Assembly (NCBI RefSeq): GCF_013359905.1
Contig: NZ_JABMCC010000107.1
Span: forward strand, 110,831 to 174,830
From: Paenibacillus taichungensis
GTDB lineage: Bacteria; Bacillota; Bacilli; Paenibacillales; Paenibacillaceae
Direction of reading: 5' to 3'
DNA length: 64,000 nucleotides
The translations under genes were made by a program, and so were the position numbers. This document shows, piece by piece, positions 1-10,300 of this stretch. The notes under the pieces were generated by a model. It was given only the letters and a program-made list of their open reading frames with translations, did no database searches and was not told the origin of the DNA. The first letter of the stretch is position 1. Each line of letters opens with the position of its first letter.

Positions 1-2
1 GT

Positions 3-1067
3 GCTATCATGCAATGGGGTGGTACAGCACTCCTAGCAGCAGCGGGGAACTCAACCGGTATTGAACCCGCTATTATGGAGCAATTGCATCATTTTGGACT
101 ACAGGCTTGGCAAGACGCGGACTCGGCTACCAAAGCCGCGATTACTTCCTCAATCAAGGGACTCGATGAGTTATGGGGAACAAATAGAAAATATAGTCTT
201 CAATGGTCTTCTGATGCGCAGATTTATCTCGTGAAAAAATTCGATGAATATTTTGGTGCGGGAGCCTTAATCAATGCTTCGACACAAAAAATAGAAAAAG
301 TCGCTACGATTAATTCGGTTATTACGAATTCATATGTGGACGCATCTAATGAAACAAAAGGATTTGGTGAACTTGGATTTATGAAGAATTCGTACGGCAA
401 AGATATTTACCTTAGGGAGGTAAGGGTGAATGATTTTGGAGCTATAAGTAGTATAAGCTTTAATGAAACATACTCTTTACCTAGCTCTAGCCCTATAAAA
501 AATGAAAAATACCCTAATGCATTAGCCGCTTATTATGCAGTAGTAAAAGAGGAGTTAGGTATAAAGCCTACTTTAAATAGTGTTAAGCCAACGTTTCAAG
601 TGCATTACCCTTATGCTCGTTATAAAACGTTGTATTTCCCTGAAAATTTTCCAACACGCTTGACGATCCCCGTGTTAAAAGGAATTGTAAATAGCCGCGG
701 AGAAATAACGACTCTTGAGAAACCGAACATCGGTCGAGTAGGGAATAGCCTTACTGGAGAAATTGCGATTAGTTATCCTACCTATATTGGAGATACGGGT
801 ACGTTTACTTTGGGAGACGCTGTGACAGTTTCATCTCCTAAAGTGCCGGTCGGTGGAGGGAATGGTAATGGAGATGGGGGAGCAACGGATTCCCCAACAT
901 ACTCACCACTAGATCTAATGGTTTACAAAGCAATGTTACAATTTATACAGGATTATCGAGTTAACCATTCAAACAATCTGGACCAATTACTTGAATACAT
1001 GAAATTAAATGATTCGGGTAAGCCTTCAAATAAAGAAGCTTGGAACACCTGGTTGGGAAGCTTTTAA
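3..1067 (+). CDS. Hypothetical protein, 5' end outside window
   Basis: The frame is open from the first bases of the window. The first ATG is at 9, but the codons before it (Ala, Ile) are in frame, so the true start probably lies upstream. About 352 residues are visible. The N-terminal stretch is Ala/Gly rich and could be the end of a hydrophobic segment. Around residues 275-295 there is a Gly/Asn-rich linker (GGGNGNGDGG) followed by a compact C-terminal piece of about 55 residues. I recognise no domain. A terminator follows directly, so this is the last gene of its transcript. Because the window also ends in a pilin-like gene, an envelope or secretion role is possible but only guessed. Confidence 0.6.
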   Translation, partial: AIMQWGGTALLAAAGNSTGIEPAIMEQLHHFGLQAWQDADSATKAAITSSIKGLDELWGTNRKYSLQWSSDAQIYLVKKFDEYFGAGALINASTQKIEKVATINSVITNSYVDASNETKGFGELGFMKNSYGKDIYLREVRVNDFGAISSISFNETYSLPSSSPIKNEKYPNALAAYYAVVKEELGIKPTLNSVKPTFQVHYPYARYKTLYFPENFPTRLTIPVLKGIVNSRGEITTLEKPNIGRVGNSLTGEIAISYPTYIGDTGTFTLGDAVTVSSPKVPVGGGNGNGDGGATDSPTYSPLDLMVYKAMLQFIQDYRVNHSNNLDQLLEYMKLNDSGKPSNKEAWNTWLGSF

Positions 1068-1080
1068 AATCCGGCGTATG

Positions 1081-1114
1081 CCTTACTAGTCAGTCTACTA
1101 GTGAGGTTTTTTTC
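1081..1114 (+). terminator. Rho-independent terminator
   Basis: A ten-base stem (CCTTACTAGT with ACTAGTGAGG, one wobble) with a six-base loop is followed by a T-run. It closes the transcript of the first gene. Confidence 0.85.
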
Positions 1115-1194
1115 TTGCTAAAACCCAATCACAATCATGTCTGGTACACCAACATTAGCCTAATTAACCGAAGCAATATCAAAGGAGAATACAT

Positions 1195-2265
1195 ATGAAG
1201 TATTTAAGAATGTCTATGTTATCAATTACACTACTAATGATCCTTGCAGGATGCTCATCCAATAAGTCTGAACAAGTGGAGCTCAAAGAGATAAAGACGG
1301 AGCAACAGCAGCCCATCCAGGTGGAGATATCTGTGAATGCAGAATTCGATAGAGATGATCGTCTCGCGATTAGTGGTAATACGAATCTACCGGCAGATAT
1401 GGAACTGATGTTATCCGTGAAAAGTGAAGGGGGATACAGCGCTCAGTCGAAGGCCTATGTCAATAACAGTATGTTTCAAAGTGGGCTGTTTACTTCAGGT
1501 GGGAAGGGGCTTCCGGATGGTAAGTATATTGTCTCAATCTCTACACCTACAGCCAATGTACAACCTCAAAATGTGAAAGAGATTATAGGTGAACATGGCA
1601 TCAATCTTTCCGGAGAGTATGTGAAGGATGACGAGATATGGGGAAGAATGGTTGACTACTCTTATGAGTTTAGTAAAGGAGAATCTTCGGCTCAACTCAT
1701 GCCTGAAGATGATCAGGTTTGGTCCACCATTAATGGATATCTAGCAACTGGCCAATACCTTGAGGTAGCAAAGTTGGTGGAAAAACTATCGAATCCAAGC
1801 AAGGATATTCAGATGATGTACAAGTATGCCATGTACCATGTATATGGACAGGACGGAGAAGATGAGAAATCACTTGAATCACTTTATGCTATCCCTAGAG
1901 GTTATACCGGTCACAACGCTGACTTGGTTTCATATTACAAATATACCCACGAATCATATGAAGAAGGACGCAGTGATCCAATGATAAGCTTCGATGATTA
2001 CATAAAACTGTACAAAAACGGAGAGATGGTAAAGGACTCATACGCATCTTACCGCTCTGAAAAAAAGCAATCATCAACTCGAGAAAGCGGCACCTATAGT
2101 GGAAACACACAAAGTACAGATACTTACATGGAGAAAACGCCAGTTTATGATGATAGCGGAGACTACAATAAGTATGGCGAGTACAAGCCGGTTGAAACAA
2201 TGACACCCGATGAACTACAGGAAGAGTTAGAAGGAATTCTAAGTGATGCGATATCTGGGTATTAG
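1195..2265 (+). CDS. Putative lipoprotein, unknown function
   Basis: A 356-residue exported protein. Residues 1-20 form a type II signal peptide with lipobox LAGC, so Cys20 would be lipidated and the protein anchored on the outer face of the membrane. The ATG has a good ribosome binding site (AAAGGAG). Residues 45-130 look like a beta-rich domain of the kind seen in Bacillales lipoproteins that sample extracellular signals. The middle (about 170-260) is helical and could be TPR-like. The last 80 residues are Ser/Thr/Tyr-rich and low in complexity. No enzyme motif is visible. It appears to be transcribed alone. Confidence 0.75.
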   Translation: MKYLRMSMLSITLLMILAGCSSNKSEQVELKEIKTEQQQPIQVEISVNAEFDRDDRLAISGNTNLPADMELMLSVKSEGGYSAQSKAYVNNSMFQSGLFTSGGKGLPDGKYIVSISTPTANVQPQNVKEIIGEHGINLSGEYVKDDEIWGRMVDYSYEFSKGESSAQLMPEDDQVWSTINGYLATGQYLEVAKLVEKLSNPSKDIQMMYKYAMYHVYGQDGEDEKSLESLYAIPRGYTGHNADLVSYYKYTHESYEEGRSDPMISFDDYIKLYKNGEMVKDSYASYRSEKKQSSTRESGTYSGNTQSTDTYMEKTPVYDDSGDYNKYGEYKPVETMTPDELQEELEGILSDAISGY

Positions 2266-2403
2266 ACTGCATATAGCAAATTTTAGAATGATAGGGAGTA
2301 ATGAATAAGCTAACCAATTAATTAGCAAGGCTGTCTTAATAAGATTAGTTCATTTGTAATTGATACTCATCATTTTTACATTAGCTGAAGAACTCTAAAA
2401 ACT

Positions 2404-2429
2404 AAAATCGCTTTTTTGGCGATTTTTTT
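2404..2429 (+). terminator. Rho-independent terminator
   Basis: Stem AAAATCGC/GCGATTTT with a seven-base loop and a T-run. It lies about 140 bases after the lipoprotein gene. Confidence 0.8.
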
Positions 2430-2627
2430 GTTGGTGGAAGAAGGTCGATAAATAGCATTTCTTCTTCTGTAATAGAACGTGGATAGCATAAATATTGAGG
2501 GGCAAGAAAAGAGATCGAAGGGACCACCTTGCCAACTGTTGCTAATCGAATATGAAACTTAAACTGATTGATGCAAATTTTAGATAGATTAGAGTGGGGA
2601 AATATGAGATATAACGGTTTAAATTAT

Positions 2628-2661
2628 AAAATACAGATTATTTATCTATTAACTGTATTTT
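2628..2661. promoter_or_regulatory. Inverted repeat, possible operator
   Basis: Nine-base arms AAAATACAG and CTGTATTTT are perfect inverted repeats separated by 16 bases, in the long leader of the RCC1 gene. No T-run follows, so a protein-binding site is more likely than a terminator. Confidence 0.35.
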
Positions 2662-2873
2662 ATTCGTCACAATACTACATTAAACTACAAAATACACCTA
2701 TTTACGAAGTGATCGTTATTCCTTCATAATCAGATAGTTCTAAGAAGAATGGAGATGAGGCTTATAGGATGGCGTTACGTATTTTATTTGAATTTCTTGA
2801 GTAAGAAGTTCGATTACTACTTAAATAGGTTATGGGTGTTTCACTGACGGAAATAAGGAGATGAAAAACAGCA

Positions 2874-4268
2874 ATGAACTGGAGAAGAGTCATTAAAATA
2901 ATGCTGATTATATTGGTTGGGGGAAGCGTTGCATTTGAATCTTCCGCTAAAATTTATGCCGATCAGCAGCTATCCAAAGAGCCGTTGATTTATACAGGTG
3001 GGTCATTTACGGGGGTTATAAATTCAGATGGATCAGTTTGGAGCTGGGGGGATAACAGATATGGACAATTAGGAAGAGGGGAGATAACAAAGAGAGATCC
3101 AGTCCCAAAGTTAGCAAACAATATGAAAGTGAACATTTTGCAAGTAAGTACAGCTGTTGATTCAACATACGCATTAAGTTCTGAGGGAGAGATATTAGCA
3201 TGGGGGTATAATCATGATTTTGATTTAGGGAACGGTGATGTAAAACATGGAATGATCCCTTCACCTGTACTCAAAAATAGTAATCAGAAACTCACAGACA
3301 TTATTTCCGTAGACGGTGGGGAACACCATGGAGCGGCAGTTCGAAAAGATGGAACGGTTTGGAGCTGGGGAGTAAATAAACGTGGACAATTAGGAATTGG
3401 TTCGAAGTCGAGTTATAGAGAATATGCGACTCAAGTAAAAGGACCTGGTGGTGTTGGTTATTTGAATAATATTGCTTCAGTATCAGCTGGGTATAGGCAT
3501 ACTGTCGCTATTGATGCAGACGGTACACTTTGGGCGTGGGGGGATAATTCCACCGGAGCATTAGGTAAACCGGATATTTTATCGAGTAATATTCCTGTAC
3601 ATTTGGGCGATGCATTTAATCAAGTCAAGGCGATAAGTGCAGGTCTTGGTTTCACCATAGCTTTAAAGTCTGATGGTACTGTTTGGAGTTGGGGATATAA
3701 CGGTGATGGCGAGCTTGGTGATGGAACGTTACAGGATAGCTATACTCCTGTTCAAGTTAAAGGACCAACTGGGGAAGGTTTTCTCGATCAAATTGTGGCG
3801 ATTAGAAGCGGGGAGGATCATACTCTTGCTTTACGTGTAGACGGAACAGTATGGAGTTGGGGAGCAAATTATAATGGGCAGCTTGGCGTCCCTTCCGCTT
3901 CCTCTAAAGGCAGTAATATCCCAGTACAGATTGAATTAAAGGATGAATTCGGTCGATTCATCGAAATTCAGAGTCTAGATGCTTTCAGCGATCATAGCAT
4001 CGCCTTATCTAAAGATAAGCAGCTATTCACTTGGGGAGGAAATTCGAGTGGTAACTTAGGTGTTGGAGATACAAAATCTCGGTTAGCTCCAGTCAAAGTT
4101 GATTGGCGAGACAGTACACCTGTATACAACACTTCTTATATATATGATGCAAACGGGAGGGTGCTGCGCAAAACAATATCTCAAAAAGAAGGGACCACTT
4201 TATATACATATCAGTATATATATGATTTCAACGGCAATCTAAAGAACATCCAAATTGTTATGCCTTAA
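2874..4268 (+). CDS. Secreted RCC1-repeat protein with YD-like tail
   Basis: A 464-residue protein with an N-terminal signal peptide (basic start, hydrophobic core, cleavage near residue 30). Seven RCC1-type repeats follow (for example VWSWGDNRYGQLG), enough to close a seven-bladed beta-propeller. Such propellers serve as binding platforms, and bacterial versions are often cell-surface proteins. The last 45 residues are unlike RCC1 and read YIYDANGRVLRKT ... YIYDFNGNLKNI, which is the YD-repeat signature of RHS proteins. The next gene, 67 bases downstream, is an RHS toxin, so the two probably act together or were once one polyprotein. The ATG at 2874 is 13 bases after AAGGAG, a long spacing. 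Confidence 0.85.
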   Translation: MNWRRVIKIMLIILVGGSVAFESSAKIYADQQLSKEPLIYTGGSFTGVINSDGSVWSWGDNRYGQLGRGEITKRDPVPKLANNMKVNILQVSTAVDSTYALSSEGEILAWGYNHDFDLGNGDVKHGMIPSPVLKNSNQKLTDIISVDGGEHHGAAVRKDGTVWSWGVNKRGQLGIGSKSSYREYATQVKGPGGVGYLNNIASVSAGYRHTVAIDADGTLWAWGDNSTGALGKPDILSSNIPVHLGDAFNQVKAISAGLGFTIALKSDGTVWSWGYNGDGELGDGTLQDSYTPVQVKGPTGEGFLDQIVAIRSGEDHTLALRVDGTVWSWGANYNGQLGVPSASSKGSNIPVQIELKDEFGRFIEIQSLDAFSDHSIALSKDKQLFTWGGNSSGNLGVGDTKSRLAPVKVDWRDSTPVYNTSYIYDANGRVLRKTISQKEGTTLYTYQYIYDFNGNLKNIQIVMP

Positions 4269-4335
4269 TAAGATAATGCATTCGTACATGATTACTATCA
4301 TCAGGTAGTTTATATTGAAACGGAGAGAAGTTCAC

Positions 4336-7300
4336 TTGAAGAACAACACATGTAGAAAATACTTAACCATCGTTCTCATTATTGCGGTCATCACAGGGCT
4401 TTTTGGGAACATTGTGCCTGCGGTTGCATATGCAGAAGAGCAAGGAGAACAAACCGAACAAAACGTTTCCACAGGGCAAGGTCCTTCTCCACTGGATTCC
4501 CTTCCTCTGATTGCAGAGCAGTTTGACAGGACCGAAGACTTTATTCAGGGCTACCTTGATCAGGGATACATGCTAAATGAAGTGATTACCGCTCTGTATA
4601 AAGCCAGAGAGGAACAGATCGGATTCGACGAAGCCTTACAAGCCATTCGCCCACAGGAAATAAACGAATCCGCTACAGTCACCAGTGATGTCTATACCGA
4701 TCCCGCTTTAATCGCCGAAACGCCGATCACCGGCGTGGAAGCCGACCAATCCGGAATTATGCAGCGGTATGAAACGTTTGTGGTAGAGGAGGAACTGGCC
4801 TCCCCACCGGAAACAGAGCTACAGAAAGATGAAGAGTCGGAAGAAGAGGAAGACAAGAAAACTGAGGATGAGCAAAACGATCAGACCGATCCAAGTGACA
4901 AATCAGAAGACTCATCGCCTGAGGGAGAAACGGAGTCCACAGAAACATTACCACCAGTAGAAACGACGAACAATGATGAGAATGCAGCTCAAACTAATCA
5001 GGATGTAGGTCAAGAAACGCCTTCAAGCGAAAATACTATTATCCTTGGAGAGATGCCTGCTGCTGAGCCCAAAGCAACGTCATCGACACAGGGAAACGAA
5101 GTTAGTCCAGCTTCAACGTCTAAGGAATCGAAGACTATTTCAGAAAAAATAACCAGAACAAAGCCTGAAAAAGGACTAGCTAAAGAGAATAAGGATGTTT
5201 CTGTTACAAATGAAAAACAATCCGGGGTATCGTCTACACGGAAGCAGAAAACGAAATCTGATGTGAAACCGCTGGCAGGACAAACATCTACCAGTATTCC
5301 AGACCCAGGAAAACATATTGCGGAAAAAGCACCTGTCTATAGTAAAAGATCATTTAACGAGGCCCCTTATACAGTGGGAGAAAACGGAGAAACCATCTCG
5401 ACATTAAGTGGCGGTCTTATATTGGAGCATGTCGATGCGTCCTTACCTGGCCGTGCAGGTATGTCGTTTGCACTGGAAAGGCAGTATAACTCTACCTTAG
5501 CCCAATTTTATGATCCGGTTGTAGGAACGAATACATATGACTATCCGGTTTATAATTATTTTCTCACGTACCAGACAGTCAAGAAAAAAATTATTACAAA
5601 ATATCATGTCAAATATAAATTAAACAAGTGGGTTCAGGAAGACTATAATGGCGATGGATTAAAAGATAATGACACAATCGTAGTGGAGACTCCGACTGTA
5701 CTACAAGGTACATATAGTACTGGGACAGAGGCTCGGAATGCGGCGAATACACAAATTGTATTTTGGAATCCAGCTGAAAGTCGCATAGAGCAGCAAACCC
5801 GTAGCGGCAGCATGAGCAGCCTTCCTACAAGTTTAAACTATAGTCAGGGTGGATACAGCGGGACTTTGAACAAGTCAGGTAGTGCCCAGGTCATTTCTGG
5901 ACAATATCAGCCTGCCCGTACGATAAACGCTCCAACGCAGACGTGTACCAATTCCATTCCTGGAAAATATGATGCCAAAGGTAACTGGACGCAGACCGGT
6001 ACGGGTAGCCCATGTCCAGAGACGAAAACAGCGACCGTGGAAGGAAAGACGATCACACTCACTCGTTCCTCGGTTACACCTACCAAAACCTGTCCTTCTC
6101 CAAACAATTCGGTTACTGCTAATTCAATTTGTACTAAATCGTGGGAAGCTCGCTATGACGGGTCAGTATCGGTTCCAGCTTCAGACACCCGCATCTATTC
6201 CCAAACCTATTCCGGTAATGTTGTTAAGGCTGGTCAATATTCTTCAGAAAAATATGATCCTTGGATTGCAGGCAAGGCACCATACCAGTATCGCTATGTC
6301 TATACAGTACGAGAGCAGCCATGGGTAGAGCAGGAAATAACAGAAGGCCCGGCTGAAACAATCACTTTATATACCGATGGTACACCAGACTGGTCTGCAG
6401 TGAATGATCTGAAAAACAATGTGAATAGTAGCCCTGGATTAGATATCTCTTCTTCTATGATGGATAGTGGTTACAATTATTATCTGGCATCAAATCCGTC
6501 TGCGGAGATAAGAGCGTACCAAGTAGGTAGTAACACCGATGTCACATACTATAACAAAACTGTACCTGCCGCTGCGGATAAACGAGCACCACTTGGCAAA
6601 GGATGGTCTTGGAAACTGCCTTATATTGAAACCGAAAATAGCAAATCGTATGTTGTCATGACAGATGGCGGCCGCTACGAAATTGCAGGCAATACGCTTA
6701 AAGGCTATGACTGGGAAGGCATCACCGTTCGCCCAGACACTTCAGTCAAGGTAGGAAGCGATGTATCTGCGCAAGTAATTGTTTCGGCAGATGGACTGAG
6801 TAAGCAGTACTTTAGTTCAGATGGACGGTTACTTAAGTTGTCGGACTCTCGAAATAATGACATTCAATTCTTCTACGAATTCAATACAATATATCAAGGC
6901 AAGCTACTAACTAGTGTGAAAGATGCATTGGGCAATACAATCCAAATTGCTTACATGCCATCTGCAGTGACAATCACCCAAGGTGATCGCACGGTTACTT
7001 ACAACAAACAAATAAAAAATGGCGTGGAATTGCTCGATTCTGTTATTGATCCACTTGGACGCAAGACGACATATGCATACAAACTGGCCGATGCCAAATT
7101 CAATCTACTCGGTTTTAGTCCGGAACGGGCCGTAGCTAACCCTTATGCATTATTAACCGGGGTGCAACATACAACTGGAGCCAAAACAGTATATGAATAC
7201 GAAAATAGCCCGGTGCGTCGTTATATTGGAGCGGACTCTTTAAATGAAGCGTACCGTGTATTGACTCGCAAAGACCAAATCGTGTATGAGAATGGAAAAG

Positions 7301-10300
7301 TTGAAGACTACAATCGACAAACTCTAAGTTATACGTCTGATATAGGAGCAAGTTATGGGCAAAATGCTACATTTAGCTCGATTATCAGTAGCGGATTGAC
7401 TGAAAGTCAGTCAACATATCGTAAAGTGTTTGTGAATAATGACACACCAATCACGTTTTATAGAGATCGAACTGTTGTAAGCGCCGAAGGGCGTGTAGAG
7501 ACATCGACGTATACGTATGGCAAAACCGTAAAAAACAGAGCCTACCCGGTCGCTTTACCTACAGTAACTATGATTAAGGATAATAAGAGCAATGATTCCT
7601 TGACCACTACCGTACAATATGACGACTACGGCAACGTGACGTCTATGACGGATGCGACTGGTAGAACAGTAACCAGTACATATGACGGTACACGTCAATG
7701 GCTGACTGGTGTTACTGAAATGGTGGATCGGAGCAATAAAAAAGTCACAACGCTCACTCGTAATGAGCAAGGCGATATTACTAGCATTGTCAGTAGGCAG
7801 GGGAGCAATAGTGGCGAGCCGTTGCACCAATCGAACTATACCTATGATACCTATGGAAACGTTCTGACCCAACGCATTTCAAATGATACACAGGATCAAG
7901 TGACTACCGTGGAATATGATAGTAGATACCAGCAAGCATATCCAACCAAAACAAGTATTGCTGTGACAGACATCGACGGGAAGCTAAGCAACGTGTCTAC
8001 GGGAGCTCAGTACAGCCCAGCAACCGGAGAATTACTCAGTTCAACGGATGCGGAAGGCCGAACGACTCGGTACCAGCAGGATGCCCTTGGTCGAACCATT
8101 GAAGTGGTTCAAACGGATGGAAGTGTATTGCGCGCCATTTACGATGATATCGGAAATAAAATTACTGTTACCGATGAAAATGGGCATCAGCGCGTGACCC
8201 AATGGAATGCACTTGGGCAGCAAATCGAATCAGGATATAATTCCGGAGGCAACTACGTCGTATCTAGCCGTACAGGCTATGACCCTTATGGACGTACCAT
8301 TTGGTCTGAAGATGCGTTAGGAAATCGGACTCGTGTGCAGTATGATAGTTGGAACCGAATTATTTCCACAACCGGAGCCGATGGTGTTGCTATCAACGCG
8401 CAATATAATGATACAGAACGAAGCGTAACCACTACCGATGCGGAAGGATACTCTCGTACACAAACCTCAGATATGTGGGGGAACCTCTTGCAGGTGCAGG
8501 AGAAAACACAACAAGAGAATTCATTACGTACTTTAGAGAAAAACACCTATGATATCATTAGCGGTAACTTGATGGAGCAAACGGATGGTAACGGGAATAC
8601 GAAGCGCTATACGTATGATGTACTCTCTAGGCTTACCAAAGTGACCAGCCCCAATGAGGAGCAAACGACATACACTTATGATCGTTTAGGTAATCTGGTT
8701 CAAACAACGGATGCGGCAGGCCAGGTCAAAAAACATCGCTATGATGAAATGGGACGCCGGATTCAATCAACGGACAAGTTAGGACAGTCTACCCAGAGCC
8801 GCTATAATCCAGACAGCAGTCTTAGCCAATTTGTAGATCGTAATGGTAACATCTTTACGTACGCCTATGATGCTCGTGGCAATCTGATGAGCAAGAGTAG
8901 CTCGGAAGAAACAATTCGTTATACCGTTGATGCAGTAGGCAAACGTACAAGCATGCTGGATCAGACGGGAACAACAACATACCAGTACGATCCAGCAACG
9001 GAGCAACTGACCCAAATAAGCTATCCTGATGGTTTGTCAACGGCCTTTACGTATGATTTGAACGGAAATCGGACGTCCATGACGAATCCGTTTGGGATAA
9101 CAGTCTTCTATGGTTATGATGCCATGAACCGCCTAACATCTGTAGGCACAACTCCAGACCGTTTAGATGCGCAGTACAGCTACTACTTGAATGGATTAAG
9201 CAAAGAAGTGACATTACAGAATGGTGTGCGCAATGCAAAACAATATAATGGTCTTGATTTGATCGAGATGTCACAGAAAAAAGATGAAGTGACACTGCAA
9301 AACTATGGCTATGGCTATAGCTATGATAATAATAAAAACATTGTGGCACTCAATCAGGCTGGTTCTAAGGATACGTTTACGTACGACAATTTGGATCGGA
9401 TTTTGACCTCAAGCGTGAATAACGAAGGATATCAGTACGACAAACAAGGTAACCGCTTGACTCTCGCTTCCGAAGCTGAATCTAACATCTCAGATGCTTC
9501 ATATACGTATGATTTAAGGAATCGCTTGACGAACGTACGAAAAGGCGACAATCAAGTCGGTTACACGTATAACGGAGATAATCTACTGGTCGAACGATTG
9601 GAAAAAGGCTTAGCTGCACGTTATTACTACGATGATAGTGCACAAATTATTGCTGAAGCTGAGGTACACAACGGTACACCAGTGCTAAAAGCCAGCTACA
9701 TCCGGGGAGCGAAACTTGATGCAATCCAGTATGCAGATGGTAGTAAAGCTTATGTGCAAGTGAACGGACATGGGGATGTTATTGAACTTCGTGATTCAAA
9801 CGGAGAGGTTCTCAATCAATATGTGTACGATATTTGGGGAAATATTTTATCCAAAGAAGAGAAAGTGCACAATCCGTTCCGCTATTCGGGTGAGCTGTGG
9901 GACGACACGACTGAATTACAATATTTGAGAGCACGTTGGTATAACCCTGGAGAAGGTCGGTTCCTGAATGAGGATACGTATAATGGAGAACTCGATGATC
10001 CGCTGACTCAAAATTTGTATACGTATGTGCTCAACAATCCATTACGCTATGTAGACCCCACCGGGAATAAACAATGCGAAGGAGCAACCACGTGTGAAGG
10101 CGATCCGGTAGAAACGAAGTTAAGAAATATGATTTACAACAAACTTCAATCCGGTTCGTACAATAATGTGGATCAATTTGCTTACGATATTGGTACGTTA
10201 ATGATTCATATTGATCAAAAAAAGGCTGGATTAACATTTAATGCGGATACGAGAGATCTATATCGTAAAATGGCTAAATTGGCGGTGTATGGAGCCGAAA

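Larger units (their letters stand above)
2266..2873. other. Gene-poor stretch with terminator and dyad
   Basis: About 600 bases without a convincing gene. It holds a terminator at 2404-2429 and an AT-rich dyad at 2628-2661. An open frame on the minus strand overlaps the lipoprotein gene and lacks coding character. The promoter of the RCC1 gene is probably in the last 200 bases, but I could not single it out. Confidence 0.5.

Noticed and set aside
1895..2317. 140-codon minus-strand frame over the end of the lipoprotein gene
   Set aside because: Antisense to a convincing lipoprotein gene, with no start signal and no recognisable domain.
5969..6328. 119-codon frame inside the RHS gene in another + frame
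   Set aside because: It overlaps the in-frame RHS coding sequence entirely and is basic and repetitive, as expected for an out-of-frame reading.
7136..9349. Several open frames on the minus strand opposite the RHS gene
   Set aside because: They mirror the strongly coding + frame, have no ribosome binding sites, and their composition (His/Tyr/Ser-rich) is that of antisense shadows.
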